Of a stretch of 64,000 nt of DNA, positions 50,833-60,380 are shown in pieces (positions within the stretch are counted from its first letter, which is position 1; every line of letters starts with the position of its first letter). Both the position numbers and the translations under genes were made by a program. This DNA comes from Actinomycetota bacterium. GTDB taxonomy: Bacteria; Actinomycetota; Acidimicrobiia; Acidimicrobiales; Ilumatobacteraceae. The DNA lies in assembly GCA_030645495.1 (NCBI GenBank), contig JAUSLV010000027.1, forward strand, positions 89,853-153,852, given 5' to 3'. Below the pieces are notes generated by a model. That model ran no database searches, was not told the DNA's origin, and was given only the letters and a program-made list of their open reading frames with translations.

Positions 50833-51654
50833 CTACGCGTCCGGCGTCGCCCAGGAGGGCGGTCGGCGCTCAAGAAATGCGGTCATCCCCTCAGCGACCT
50901 CGGCGGTGGTGAACAGGCGGGCGGTCACCCCGGCCAGGTCCTCTCCACGGGCGTCGAGATCGGCCAGCATCGGCGCCGCCAGCAGCGCCTTGTTCTCCGC
51001 CAGCCCCTGCGGTGAACAGGGCCGGAACGCGGCGACCAACTCGTCGACGGCGGCGTCGACGTCGTCGACCGCCTCCGAGAGCAGGCCGATCCGACTCGCG
51101 TGCGCCGCGTCGAACTTCTCACCGGTCAGCAGGGCGCGTGCGAGGTCCCGTGAGTTGATCCGCGCCGCCAGCGGCACCGAGATCATGGCCGCCGCCAGAC
51201 CGAGGCGGACCTCGGTGAGCGCGAACGTCGACGTCGGCCCGGCGAGGGCGAGGTCGCAGGCGGCCACCAGTCCCATCCCGCCGGCGCGGACGTGGCCGTC
51301 CACGGCGGCGATCACGGGCTTGGGGTGCGAGATGATCGCCCGGAGCAGCCCGAGGAACACCCGGGTCCGCTCGGCGGCCTGCGCCTCCGGGCTGCTCTGG
51401 TCGGCCCCGGCCGCGGAGGCCTCGCTGAGGTCGGCACCGGCGCAGAAGGTCCCGCCGGCGTGACCGAGGACCACCACGCGGGCACCGTCGTCCGCGGCCG
51501 CCCGGTCGAGCGCCGCGTGGAGCTGCTCGACCAGGGCGCTCGAGATGGCGTTGCGGTTGTGCTGCGAGTCGAGGGTCACGCGGGCGGCGCCCCCGGAGAC
51601 CTCGTAGCGCACCAGCACCGGAACACCCACGGTCTGATCGTCCGCCGCGGCCAC
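50833..51654 (-). CDS. Enoyl-CoA hydratase/isomerase family protein
   Basis: 273 residues from a GTG one base beyond the upstream stop. Crotonase signature: VTLDSQHNRNAISSALVEQL, the oxyanion phrase TFCAGADLSE, and AAVDGHVRAGGMGLVAACDL. In leucine or terpene pathways this position is filled by the 3-methylglutaconyl- or isohexenylglutaconyl-CoA hydratase (LiuC/AtuE). The operon context supports one of these but does not decide between them. Confidence 0.9.
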   Translation of the reverse strand: MAAADDQTVGVPVLVRYEVSGGAARVTLDSQHNRNAISSALVEQLHAALDRAAADDGARVVVLGHAGGTFCAGADLSEASAAGADQSSPEAQAAERTRVFLGLLRAIISHPKPVIAAVDGHVRAGGMGLVAACDLALAGPTSTFALTEVRLGLAAAMISVPLAARINSRDLARALLTGEKFDAAHASRIGLLSEAVDDVDAAVDELVAAFRPCSPQGLAENKALLAAPMLADLDARGEDLAGVTARLFTTAEVAEGMTAFLERRPPSWATPDA

Positions 51655-51655
51655 C

Positions 51656-52837
51656 TCAGTAGCTCCTCGGCAGCCCGAGCGAGTGCTGGGCCACGTAGTT
51701 GAGGATCATCTCCCGGCTGACCGGGGCGATGCGGGGCAGGCGAGACGCGGCGAGCATGCCGGCGAGTCCGTACTCCACCGACAGCCCGTTGCCGCCGAGG
51801 GTCTGGATGGCCTGGTCGACGGTGCGGGCGGAGACCTCTCCGGAGGCGTACTTGGCCATGTTGGCGGCCTCGCCGGCGAGGTCGTCCAGGCCGGCGTCGA
51901 CGAGCGCCGCGGCCTTGCGCATCATCAACCGGGCCAGCTCCAGCTCGATCTTGCACTGGGCGAGGGGGTGGGCGATCCCCTGGTGGGCGCCGATCGGGGT
52001 CTTCCACACGGTGCGCTCGTTCGCGTACTTCGTGGCCTTGTCCATCGCGTAGCGGGCGGAACCGATCGCCATCCCGGAGGCCATGATCCGCTCGGGGTTG
52101 AGGCCCGCGAAGAGCATGAGCAGCGCGGTGTCGCCGTCGCCGATGAGCGCGTCCGCGGGTAGCCGCACGTCGTCGAAGTACAGCTGGAACTGCCGCTCGG
52201 GCGTACGCACCTCGGTGGGGATGTGGGTGCGCTCGAGTCCGGGCGCGTCGGTGGGTACCATGAACAGGGCCGGCTGGAGCTTGCCGCTCGCGGCGCCCTC
52301 GAGTCGGGCCACCACGAGGATCGCGTCGGCCTGGTCGACCCCCGAGATGTAGGTCTTCTGCCCGCTGAGCAGGAAGTCCGAGCCGTCCCGGCGTGCGGTG
52401 GTGGTGATGGCGTGGGAGTTGGACCCGGCGTCCGGCTCGGTGATGGCGAACGAGGTGATGATCTCGCCCGAGGCCAGGCCGGGCAGCCAGCGCTTCTTCT
52501 GCTCCTCGGTCCCGAAGCGGGAGATGATCGTGCCGTTGATGGCGGGCGAGACCACCATCATGAGCAGCCCGGCGCCCGCGGCGGAGAGCTCCTCCTCGAC
52601 CATCGCGAGCTCGGTCATGCCGGCCCCGCCGCCGCCGTACTCCTCGGGCAGGTTCACCCCCAGCAGTCCGAGCCTGCCCGCCTCGGTCCACAGCTCGTCG
52701 GTGGTCTCGCCGGCGTCGGACTTCTCGCGCATGTACTCCATGCCGTATCGCGAGCCCAGGTCGAAGGCGACCTTGCGGAGTTGCTTCTGCTCCTCGGTGT
52801 CGACGACGGGGTTGGGGATCTGAGAGATGTCGGTCAT
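51656..52837 (-). CDS. Acyl-CoA dehydrogenase (first)
   Basis: 393 residues from ATG 52,837. The flavin-binding phrases are SFAITEPDAGSNSHAITTTA and LSGQKTYISGV; the C-terminal VDQAIQTLGGNGLSVEYGLA is the helical domain signature. The substrate is not predictable. It sits between the biotin-carboxylase subunit and the hydratase, so a branched acyl-CoA such as citronellyl-, isovaleryl- or a later intermediate is likely. Confidence 0.92.
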   Translation of the reverse strand: MTDISQIPNPVVDTEEQKQLRKVAFDLGSRYGMEYMREKSDAGETTDELWTEAGRLGLLGVNLPEEYGGGGAGMTELAMVEEELSAAGAGLLMMVVSPAINGTIISRFGTEEQKKRWLPGLASGEIITSFAITEPDAGSNSHAITTTARRDGSDFLLSGQKTYISGVDQADAILVVARLEGAASGKLQPALFMVPTDAPGLERTHIPTEVRTPERQFQLYFDDVRLPADALIGDGDTALLMLFAGLNPERIMASGMAIGSARYAMDKATKYANERTVWKTPIGAHQGIAHPLAQCKIELELARLMMRKAAALVDAGLDDLAGEAANMAKYASGEVSARTVDQAIQTLGGNGLSVEYGLAGMLAASRLPRIAPVSREMILNYVAQHSLGLPRSY

Positions 52838-52842
52838 CGTGG

Positions 52843-54903
52843 TCACTCCTGGGGGGTGGTGGTGTCGGTGCTGTCGGCGTCGGTGCTGTCGGGTTCCGCG
52901 ACGACGGCGAGGATGGTGCCGGTCTCGACCTGGGTGCCGACCTCGCCGGGCAGCTCGGTGACGATGCCGTCCACGGCGGCGGAGATGGTGTGTTCCATCT
53001 TCATGGCCTCCATCCACAGCAGCGGCTGGCCGGCGGTGACGGTGTCCCCGACGGAGACGGCCACCCGGATGACCGCACCCGGCATGGGGGCGAGCAGCGA
53101 ACCCGCGGCGACCTCCGCGCCGGGATCGGAGTACCGGGGCGGTTCGATGAGCGGGACCGGTCCGAGTGGCGAGTCCACCTCCACGACGGTGTCGGAGCCC
53201 ACCACCTCGTACCGGGCCACGGAGAAGGTGTGGCGCACTCCCCTGACCTCGAGGTCCACCGAGTCGGGGTGGACCTGTCCGACGCGGACGACCTCGGCGA
53301 GATCGCCGTCCGCGTGGGCGCCGGAGCGGTCGCGGATGTACGCCACCTCCAGCTCGTCCTCCCCGAACCGGTAGGTCCGCCTCTGGAGCGTGCGGCCGAC
53401 GTTGCGGAAGCCCGCCTGCGCCAGCGCCACCGGCCCGGCGGCGTGGTCGGCGGTCCCGGACACGATCGCGGCGGCCAGCGCGGAGATCGCCACGGCCTCG
53501 TCGTCGGCGAGCGGGGCGGCGAGCGCCTGCGCACCGTGATCGTCGAGGAACGCGGTCGACAGGTTGCCGGCGATGAACTCCGGGTGGCGCAGGACCCGGA
53601 CCAGCTGGGCGCGGTTGGTCGTCAGGCCGTGGATCTTCGCCCGCGTCAGCGCGCCGGCGAGCGAGGCGCAGGCCTCGGAACGGGTACGGCCGTAGGAGAT
53701 GACCTTGGCCAGCATCGGGTCGTAGTGCACGCCGATCACCGCGCCGTCCGCCCCGGGTTCGACACCGCTGTCCACCCGGATGCCCGGGCGGTGCGGGCCC
53801 TCGAAGGTCGAGCAGACGCCGGGGACGTCGAGCGCCCACAGGGTTCCGGAACCCGGCGTGTAGTCGCTCGCCGGGTCCTCGGCGTAGAGGCGGGCCTCGA
53901 ACGACCAGCCGTGGGCGGCCGGGGGTGTGGTGGACGGCAGGGGAAGACCCGCCGCCACGTCCAGCTGGAGCGCCACCAGGTCCAGTCCGGTCGTGGCCTC
54001 GGTGACCGGGTGCTCGACCTGGAGACGGGTGTTCATCTCGAGGAAGAAGAACTCGCCGTCGTCGGTGGCCAGGAACTCGACCGTGCCGGCGCCGGTGTAC
54101 CCGATCGCGGACGCGGCGTCGCGGGCCGCCGAGTACAACTTCTCCCGCATCCCCGGGGTCCGCTCGACCAGCGGGCTCGGGGCCTCCTCGATCACCTTCT
54201 GGTGGCGGCGTTGGATGGAGCACTCGCGCTCGCCCACCGCCCAGACGGTGCCGTGCGAATCCGCCATGATCTGGACCTCGATGTGACGGCCACGCTCGAG
54301 GTACCGCTCACAGAACACGGCGTCGTCGCCGAAGGCGGACCTGGCCTCACGCCGGGCGCCCGCGATCTCGTCGTGCAACGAGTCGAGGGTGCGGACCACG
54401 CGCATACCGCGTCCGCCACCACCGGCGGAGGCCTTGACCAGCACCGGGAGCATGTCCTCGGTGACGTCGGCGGGCTCGAGGTCGGCGAGCATGGGCACTC
54501 CGGCCTCGCCCATCATCTTCTTGGCCTCGATCTTGGAGCCCATGGCCTCGATGGCGGCCACCGGCGGGCCGACCCAGGTGAGCCCCGCGTCGATCACCTC
54601 GCGGGCGAACCCGGCGTTCTCGGACAGGAACCCGTACCCGGGGTGGATCGCGTCGGCTCCGGCGGCCCTGGCCGCGGCGATGACCAGGTCACCTCGCAGG
54701 TAGGTCTCCCCGGGGGTGTTGCCGGGGAGACGGACCGCGGCGTCGGCCTCGCGGGTGTGCGGGGCGCCCGAGTCGGCGTCTGAGTAGACCGCCACCGTGG
54801 TCATGCCCAGGGCGCGGGCGGTGCGGTGGACACGGCGGGCGATCTCCCCGCGATTGGCGACCAGGACCGAGGTGATCGGGGCTGGGGTGGGTGAATTCTG
54901 CAT
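52843..54903 (-). CDS. Acyl-CoA carboxylase alpha subunit (biotin carboxylase + biotin carrier)
   Basis: 686 residues from ATG 54,903. Biotin carboxylase: VLVANRGEIARRVHRTARAL, ATP loop VKASAGGGGRGMRVV, and FFFLEMNTRLQVEHPVTE. A middle linker/BT-like region of about 170 residues is followed by the biotinyl domain with EAMKMEH. Length above 660 with the BT region fits methylcrotonyl- or geranyl-CoA carboxylase rather than the shorter acetyl/propionyl type. Its partner lies 11 bp upstream. Confidence 0.93.
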   Translation of the reverse strand: MQNSPTPAPITSVLVANRGEIARRVHRTARALGMTTVAVYSDADSGAPHTREADAAVRLPGNTPGETYLRGDLVIAAARAAGADAIHPGYGFLSENAGFAREVIDAGLTWVGPPVAAIEAMGSKIEAKKMMGEAGVPMLADLEPADVTEDMLPVLVKASAGGGGRGMRVVRTLDSLHDEIAGARREARSAFGDDAVFCERYLERGRHIEVQIMADSHGTVWAVGERECSIQRRHQKVIEEAPSPLVERTPGMREKLYSAARDAASAIGYTGAGTVEFLATDDGEFFFLEMNTRLQVEHPVTEATTGLDLVALQLDVAAGLPLPSTTPPAAHGWSFEARLYAEDPASDYTPGSGTLWALDVPGVCSTFEGPHRPGIRVDSGVEPGADGAVIGVHYDPMLAKVISYGRTRSEACASLAGALTRAKIHGLTTNRAQLVRVLRHPEFIAGNLSTAFLDDHGAQALAAPLADDEAVAISALAAAIVSGTADHAAGPVALAQAGFRNVGRTLQRRTYRFGEDELEVAYIRDRSGAHADGDLAEVVRVGQVHPDSVDLEVRGVRHTFSVARYEVVGSDTVVEVDSPLGPVPLIEPPRYSDPGAEVAAGSLLAPMPGAVIRVAVSVGDTVTAGQPLLWMEAMKMEHTISAAVDGIVTELPGEVGTQVETGTILAVVAEPDSTDADSTDTTTPQE

Positions 54904-54914
54904 GGGTGTGTTCC

Positions 54915-56513
54915 TCACATCCGGAAGACGCCGAAGCGGTCGGTTCCGGCGACTTCTCCGGAGTGGATCGCGGACAGGCTGAGACCCAGCACGGTCCGGG
55001 TGTCGCGGGGGTCGATGATGCCGTCGTCGTAGAGCATCCCGGACAGGAATGCCGGCAACGACTCCTTCTCGATCTGGTCGGCGATCATGGTCTTGAGACC
55101 GTCGATCGTCTCCTGGGTCATCTCCTCGCCCCGGGCGGACGAGGCGGCGGCGGCCACGGACGTGACCACGTCGGCGAGCTGCTGACCGCCCATGACGGCG
55201 GACTTGGCGCTCGGCCACGTGTAGAGGAACCGGGGGTCGAAGGCGCGGCCGCACATGCCGTAGTGGCCCGCGCCGTACGACGCGGCGGTGATGAGCGACA
55301 GGTGCGGGACCTCGGAGTTGGAGACCGCGTTGATCATCATCGCGCCGTGCTTGATGAGGCCGCCGCGCTCGTACTCCGAGCCCACCATGTATCCGGTGGT
55401 GTTGTGCATGAACACCAACGGGGTGTCGTAGCGGTTGGCCAGCTCGATGAACTGCGTGGCCTTCTGCGCCTCCGCACTGAACAGCACGCCGCGCGCGTTG
55501 GCGATGATGCCCACCGGGTAGCCGTGGATCTCGGCCCACCCGGTGACCAGGCTCGCCCCGTAGAGCGGTTTGAACTCGTCGAAGTCGGACCCGTCCACGA
55601 TGCGTGCGATGATCTCGCGCGGGTCGAAGGGGATCTTGAGGTCCTCCGGGACGATGCCGAGGAGATCCTCGGCGCCGTAGAGCGGCTCGATGACCTCGGC
55701 GCGCGGGGCCCGACCGGACTTCGACCAGTTGAGCCGGCGGATGATGCCGCGCGTGATGCGTGCGGCATCGGCCTCGTCGAGGGCGTAGTGGTCGGCGAGG
55801 CCGGAGACGCGGGCGTGCATGTCCGCACCGCCGAGGGTCTCCTCGTCGGCGATCTCGCCGGTGGCGGCCTTGACCAGCGGGGGTCCGGCGAGGAACACCT
55901 TCGAGCGCTCCTCGATCATGACCACGTGGTCACTCATCCCCGGGACGTACGCTCCGCCGGCGGTGGAGTTGCCGTAGACCACGGCGATGGTGGGGATGCC
56001 GGCCTTGGACAGGCGCGTGAGGTCGCGGAACAGCGCGCCTCCGGGGATGAACACCTCCTTCTGCGTGGGCAGGTCGGCGCCACCGGACTCGACGAGGCTG
56101 ATCACCGGGAGCCGGTTCTTCATGGCCACGTCGTTGAGGCGGAGGATCTTGCGCAGCGTCCACGGGTTGGACGTGCCGCCCTTGACCGTGGGGTCGTTCG
56201 CGATGACCAGGCACTCCACGCCCTCGACCACGCCGATCCCGGCCACCACGGAGGCGCCGGTCTGGAAGTCCGAGCCCCACGCGGCGAGAGCGCACAGCTC
56301 GAGGAAGGGCGACTCGCGGTCGAGAACCATGTCGATCCGTTCCCGGGCGGTGAACTTGCCGCGCTCGCGGTGGCGGGCGACCTTGCGCTCGCCGCCGCCG
56401 GCGAGCGCGGGTTCGAGATCGGCGGTGAGCTGGGTGAGTTTGTCCTTCATCGCGGCCTTGGCGGCACCGAACTCGGCGCTGGTGGTGTCGAGCGTGGAAC
56501 GCAGGATGGTCAT
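54915..56513 (-). CDS. Acyl-CoA carboxylase carboxyltransferase (beta) subunit
   Basis: 532 residues from ATG 56,513, overlapping the acyl-CoA dehydrogenase stop. Signatures: KVARHRERGKFTARERIDMV, SLVESGGADLPTQKEVF, YGNSTAGGAYVPGMSDHVVM and MHNTTGYMVGSEYERGGLIK. This is the methylcrotonyl/geranyl-CoA branch (about 535 residues) rather than the propionyl branch. It carries out transfer of carboxyl from biotin to the acyl-CoA gamma carbon. Geranyl versus methylcrotonyl substrate cannot be decided without alignment of the pocket residues. Confidence 0.93.
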   Translation of the reverse strand: MTILRSTLDTTSAEFGAAKAAMKDKLTQLTADLEPALAGGGERKVARHRERGKFTARERIDMVLDRESPFLELCALAAWGSDFQTGASVVAGIGVVEGVECLVIANDPTVKGGTSNPWTLRKILRLNDVAMKNRLPVISLVESGGADLPTQKEVFIPGGALFRDLTRLSKAGIPTIAVVYGNSTAGGAYVPGMSDHVVMIEERSKVFLAGPPLVKAATGEIADEETLGGADMHARVSGLADHYALDEADAARITRGIIRRLNWSKSGRAPRAEVIEPLYGAEDLLGIVPEDLKIPFDPREIIARIVDGSDFDEFKPLYGASLVTGWAEIHGYPVGIIANARGVLFSAEAQKATQFIELANRYDTPLVFMHNTTGYMVGSEYERGGLIKHGAMMINAVSNSEVPHLSLITAASYGAGHYGMCGRAFDPRFLYTWPSAKSAVMGGQQLADVVTSVAAAASSARGEEMTQETIDGLKTMIADQIEKESLPAFLSGMLYDDGIIDPRDTRTVLGLSLSAIHSGEVAGTDRFGVFRM

Positions 56514-57688
56514 GCGGTGTACCCCAAACGTCGTCCGGCGAGGGTGGTGAGGATCTCGGTGGTGCCTCCGCCGATGCCCAGGAGGCGGACATCGCGGTAC
56601 TGGCGGCTCACCTCGGACTCGGCCATGTAGCCGAGACCTCCGAAGAGCTGGAGTGCTTCGTTGGCGACCCACTCCGCGCACTCCACGGCGGTGTTCTTGG
56701 CAAAGCAGACCTCGGCGATCGCGTCGTGCCCCGCCGCGGCCAGGTCCACGCACCGGTGGGTGTAGGTGCGGGCGACGTCGATACGGCGGGCCATCTCGGT
56801 GACGGTGTTCTGCACGGCCTGCCGGGAGAGCAGGGGGCGGCCGAAGGTCTCACGCTCCCGCACCCAGTCCAGGGTGAGGTCGAGGCATCGCTGGGCGTGG
56901 GAGTACCCCTGGGCGGCCAGCGCCGCGCGTTCGCCCACGAAGCCGATGGCGATCTGGGCGAACCCGTCGTGCTCGGCGCCGACGAGGTTCTCCACCGGCA
57001 CCCGGCAGTCGGTGAACGTCAACTCGGCGGTGTCCGAGGCACGCCAGCCCAGCTTCTCCAGCGGGGCGGAGCGGTGGAAACCGGGGGTGTCGGTGGGGAT
57101 GACGAGCAGGCTGACGCCCGCCGCTCCCTTCAGGTCGTCACCGCCGGTGCGCACGGCGGTCACCACGAAGTCGGCGCGGGTACCGGAGGTGATGTACGTC
57201 TTGGCGCCGTTGACGACGTAGTGGTCGCCGTCCCGGCGGGCGGTGGTGGTGAGGCGTCCGACGTCGGAACCGCCGCCGGGCTCGGTGATGGCCAGGGAGC
57301 CGATCAACTCGCCGGCGAGCGTGGGCCTGACCCAGCGCTCGATCTGGTCGGGTCGGCCGGACTGGGCCAGGTGGGGGGTGGCGATCCCGCAGGTGAACAG
57401 CGAGGCGAACACGCCGCCGGCGACGCCGGCCTCGTGGAGTGCCTCGCAGACGATCAGGGAGTCACGCATGTCGCCACCCCCGCCCCCGACCTCCTCGGGG
57501 AACGAGACACCGAGCAGGCCCAGCCGGCCGGCCTTCGCGTGCAGCTCGCGGGGCAACGCGCCCGCGGCCTCCCACTCGTCCTGGTGGGGCAGGATCTCGC
57601 GCTCGGCGAAACGGGTCGTGGTCTCGCGCAGGGCGAGACTCTCCTCGGAATACCAGGGATCCCCCGGTACGTACGGCGGGATGGTCAC
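56510..57688 (-). CDS. Acyl-CoA dehydrogenase (second)
   Basis: 392 residues from a GTG overlapping the AtuA stop. Signatures: GSLAITEPGGGSDVGRLTTT, VNGAKTYITSGTRADFVVTA, and the C-terminal LQLFGGLGYMAESEVSRQYR. Members adjacent to AtuA and carboxylase genes are usually annotated citronellyl-CoA dehydrogenase-like (AtuD) or isovaleryl-CoA dehydrogenase-like. The two dehydrogenases in this operon would create the double bond needed before carboxylation. Confidence 0.92.
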   Translation of the reverse strand: MTIPPYVPGDPWYSEESLALRETTTRFAEREILPHQDEWEAAGALPRELHAKAGRLGLLGVSFPEEVGGGGGDMRDSLIVCEALHEAGVAGGVFASLFTCGIATPHLAQSGRPDQIERWVRPTLAGELIGSLAITEPGGGSDVGRLTTTARRDGDHYVVNGAKTYITSGTRADFVVTAVRTGGDDLKGAAGVSLLVIPTDTPGFHRSAPLEKLGWRASDTAELTFTDCRVPVENLVGAEHDGFAQIAIGFVGERAALAAQGYSHAQRCLDLTLDWVRERETFGRPLLSRQAVQNTVTEMARRIDVARTYTHRCVDLAAAGHDAIAEVCFAKNTAVECAEWVANEALQLFGGLGYMAESEVSRQYRDVRLLGIGGGTTEILTTLAGRRLGYTA

Positions 57689-59496
57689 GCGTTCTCCTCT
57701 GCGGGGGCCGGCTCGGCGGGTGCCGTGGCGGCGGGTACGGGGGCGGTGATGTCGTCGGGCACGTCGATGAGGCGGGAGCGGAGCCACTCGGCGAGTCCCT
57801 TGGCCTGGGGGTCCCAGCGGTAGCCGTGGGCGACGCCCTTGCCGAGCAGTCCGTCGATGACGAAGTTCACGGCATTGATGCGGGGAAGTTCGTATCTCTC
57901 GACCGGGAGGTCGGCGGTCTCCGGGAGCAGGCGACGCAGCTCGTCGACGGTGAGGGTCTCGCGCATCCAGCGGTAGGCCGCCGCGTCTCCGGCCCACAGA
58001 CCGATGTTGGCGGTCCCGCCCTTGTCTCCCGAGCGGGCGCCGAGCACGTCCCCCAGGGGCCTGCGCGTGGTGGACGCCGTCGACCGGGAGGACGGGGACA
58101 GCGATGCACCCTCGGCGTCGAGGCCGTCGGAGGCGTGACCGTCGCCCATCTCCTCCGTGTGTTCCGGAGGCGCGATGTCCACCCGGGTTCCGTCGGGGAG
58201 CACCGCGACGTGCGGCACCTTCTCCTGGTCGAGGTAGGCGGGGACGTACACGCCGTACGGGCCGCCGCGACCGGGGGGCGCGCTCGGCGTGGCACCCGGG
58301 TAGCTCGCCAGGATCATGGCCACCGCGGCGTCGGAGAACGCCCGGCCCACCACGTCGGAGTCCGGGTCCCAGGCGACGACGGTCAGCAGTGCGGTCGCCG
58401 CGGCCTGGGTGTCGGCGTCCGCGTGGTCCGTGCGGCTGAGGCGGAAGTCGATCTCCGCCGGACGGGTGACGAGGCCGGCCAGGATCTGGCGCTCGACCAG
58501 TGCGGCCTTGTCCTCGATGTCCAGCCCGGTGAGCAGGAACGTGACCTCGTTGCGGAAGCCACCGAGGCACGTCACCGACACCTTGGTGGTGGTGGGGGCG
58601 GTCTCGCCGCGCACACCGGAGATGCGGACGCGGTCGGGGCCCTCCTGCTCGAGGCGAGCGGTGTCCAGGCGGGTGACGACGTCGGGCCCGCCGTAGCGCG
58701 CCCCGGTGACCTCGTAGAGGAGTTGGGAGGTGACGGTGCCGACCGTCACCGCTCCCCCGGTCCCGGCGTGCTTGGTGATGACGGAGGTGCCGTCGGAGGC
58801 GATCTCGGCGATGGGGAAACCGGGGGTGACGGGGTCGGCGATCTCACCGCGGTTGAAGAAGGCGTAGTTGCCGCCCGTGGCCTGGGTCCCGCACTCGATG
58901 ACGTGCCCCGCGACGGTGGCGCCGGCGAGGGCGTCGAGGTCCGTCCGGGTCCACCCGAAGTGGCTGATCGCCGGACCGACGATGACCGAGGCGTCGGTGA
59001 CGCGACCGGTGACGACGATGTCGGCACCGGCGTCCAGACAGCGGGCGATCCCGAAGCCCCCGAGGTAGGCGTTGGCGGTGACCGGGAAGCCGGCGTCGGC
59101 CGGGATGTCGAGTTCCGAGACCCGGTCGATCAGGTCGTCGCCCTCGACGTGCGCGACCCGCGGGGACAGCCCCAGCCGCGATCCGAGCTCGACGACCGCG
59201 CCGGCCAGGCCGGCGGGGTTGAGACCGCCCGCGTTCGCGACGATCCTGACGTTCTTCTCCAGCGCCAGCCCGAGACAGTCCTCGAGCTGCCGCAGGAAGG
59301 TCTTGGCGTACCCGAGCTCCGCGTTCTTCATCCGGTCGCGGCCCAGGATGAGCATGGTGAGTTCGGCGAGGTAGTCGCCGGTGAGGACGTCGAGTTCGCC
59401 CCCCTCGAGCATCTCGCGCATCGCGGAGATGCGGTCACCGTAGAAGCCGGACATGTTTCCCACGCGCAGCGGCGCGGCGAGGTTCCTCACGGTCAT
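57685..59496 (-). CDS. atuA: Acyclic terpene utilization protein AtuA (DUF1446 family), full length
   Basis: 603 residues from ATG 59,496. N-terminal block RVGNMSGFYGDRISAMREML, then TGDYLAELTMLILGRDRMKN, IVANAGGLNPAGLAGAV and VTGRVTDASVIVGPAISHFG. A C-terminal block has VLGARSGDKGGTANIGLW. Its biochemistry is unassigned, though it is required for citronellol/geraniol growth in Pseudomonas. Start and stop overlap both neighbours by four bases. Its presence beside the carboxylase is the main reason for naming this an Atu-like operon. Confidence 0.88.
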   Translation of the reverse strand: MTVRNLAAPLRVGNMSGFYGDRISAMREMLEGGELDVLTGDYLAELTMLILGRDRMKNAELGYAKTFLRQLEDCLGLALEKNVRIVANAGGLNPAGLAGAVVELGSRLGLSPRVAHVEGDDLIDRVSELDIPADAGFPVTANAYLGGFGIARCLDAGADIVVTGRVTDASVIVGPAISHFGWTRTDLDALAGATVAGHVIECGTQATGGNYAFFNRGEIADPVTPGFPIAEIASDGTSVITKHAGTGGAVTVGTVTSQLLYEVTGARYGGPDVVTRLDTARLEQEGPDRVRISGVRGETAPTTTKVSVTCLGGFRNEVTFLLTGLDIEDKAALVERQILAGLVTRPAEIDFRLSRTDHADADTQAAATALLTVVAWDPDSDVVGRAFSDAAVAMILASYPGATPSAPPGRGGPYGVYVPAYLDQEKVPHVAVLPDGTRVDIAPPEHTEEMGDGHASDGLDAEGASLSPSSRSTASTTRRPLGDVLGARSGDKGGTANIGLWAGDAAAYRWMRETLTVDELRRLLPETADLPVERYELPRINAVNFVIDGLLGKGVAHGYRWDPQAKGLAEWLRSRLIDVPDDITAPVPAATAPAEPAPAEENA

Positions 59497-60314
59497 GCCC
59501 GCGCCCCCTCCTCGCGGCCGCCGCCGGGCAGGCCCGCGAAGGCCTGGGCGATCCGCAGCCACTCCTCCGCGTCCTCGTCGACCGCCTCGAGGGCGGTGTC
59601 GGCGCGGTGGACGCGCTGGGTGACCAGCAGGCAGAAGTCGAGCACCGGTCCGGTGACTCGCTGCTCGGCGTCGGCCGGGCCGAACTCGAGGACGGCGCCG
59701 TCGGGCAGGGTGAGCGCGAGGTGGACCTCCGAGGACGGGGCCTCGAGTCCGTTCATCAGATACGCGAAGCCGCGGGTCTTGAACCCCAGACGGGCCACGT
59801 GGGGCAGCGCCGCGATGAAGGCCGGGTCGGAGTCGAGCGGGATCCCGACGGCGTCGGCGACGTCGATGCCGTGTGCCCAGGTCTCCATGATCCGGGCGGT
59901 CGTCATGGACTTCGGCCGCATCGGCGGTCCGAACCACGGGACCTGGTCGCCCGGATCGGCGGCCTTGAGCGCGTCCGCGAGTTCTCCCCGGGCCAGGCGC
60001 CACCGGGCGAGCACCTCGTCGCGGCCGGTGGCGGCGATCTCGGCGGCACCGGCGTCCACGAAACCGGTCGGATCGGCCATGGCCGTCTCCACCACACCCT
60101 GGAAGGCGTCCGGATCGGTGATGGCGGTGACCGAGACCTCGTCAGTCCAGGCCAGGTGCGCGATCTGCATGCCCACGTCCCAGCCCACGGCCGGGGTGTC
60201 CAGATGCCAGACGTCGGGACCGGCGGTCTCGACGAGGTCGTCTAGTCGGGCGCTGAGCGCGGCCAGGACCGCGTGCGGGTCCTCCGTCGCCGAGGGCCGG
60301 ATGTTCGTCTGCAT
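59493..60314 (-). CDS. TIGR03084-family metal-binding protein
   Basis: 273 residues from ATG 60,314. The DinB/maleylpyruvate-isomerase-like bundle shows WDVGMQIAHLAWTDEVSVTA and MTTARIMETWAHGIDVADAV, with the His residues as metal ligands. Actinobacterial members regularly accompany AtuA and acyl-CoA genes, and a mycothiol-dependent step has been suggested for related proteins. First gene of the operon, behind the palindrome at 60,344. Confidence 0.86.
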   Translation of the reverse strand: MQTNIRPSATEDPHAVLAALSARLDDLVETAGPDVWHLDTPAVGWDVGMQIAHLAWTDEVSVTAITDPDAFQGVVETAMADPTGFVDAGAAEIAATGRDEVLARWRLARGELADALKAADPGDQVPWFGPPMRPKSMTTARIMETWAHGIDVADAVGIPLDSDPAFIAALPHVARLGFKTRGFAYLMNGLEAPSSEVHLALTLPDGAVLEFGPADAEQRVTGPVLDFCLLVTQRVHRADTALEAVDEDAEEWLRIAQAFAGLPGGGREEGARA

Positions 60315-60343
60315 GGCATCAGACTCCCACCGCGCCTCGAATA

Positions 60344-60361
60344 AAGCAAGCATGCTTGCTT
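60344..60361. promoter_or_regulatory. 18-bp perfect palindrome upstream of Atu-like operon
   Basis: AAGCAAGCATGCTTGCTT, a perfect palindrome 30 bp upstream of the operon's first start codon, the expected place for a promoter-overlapping operator. The CAAG...CTTG half-sites are common for TetR regulators of lipid catabolism in mycobacteria and relatives. The TetR gene at 48,971 or the MarR gene at 62,969 could bind it. Confidence 0.82.
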
Positions 60362-60380
60362 GCTTTTTTGGCACGGCGTT

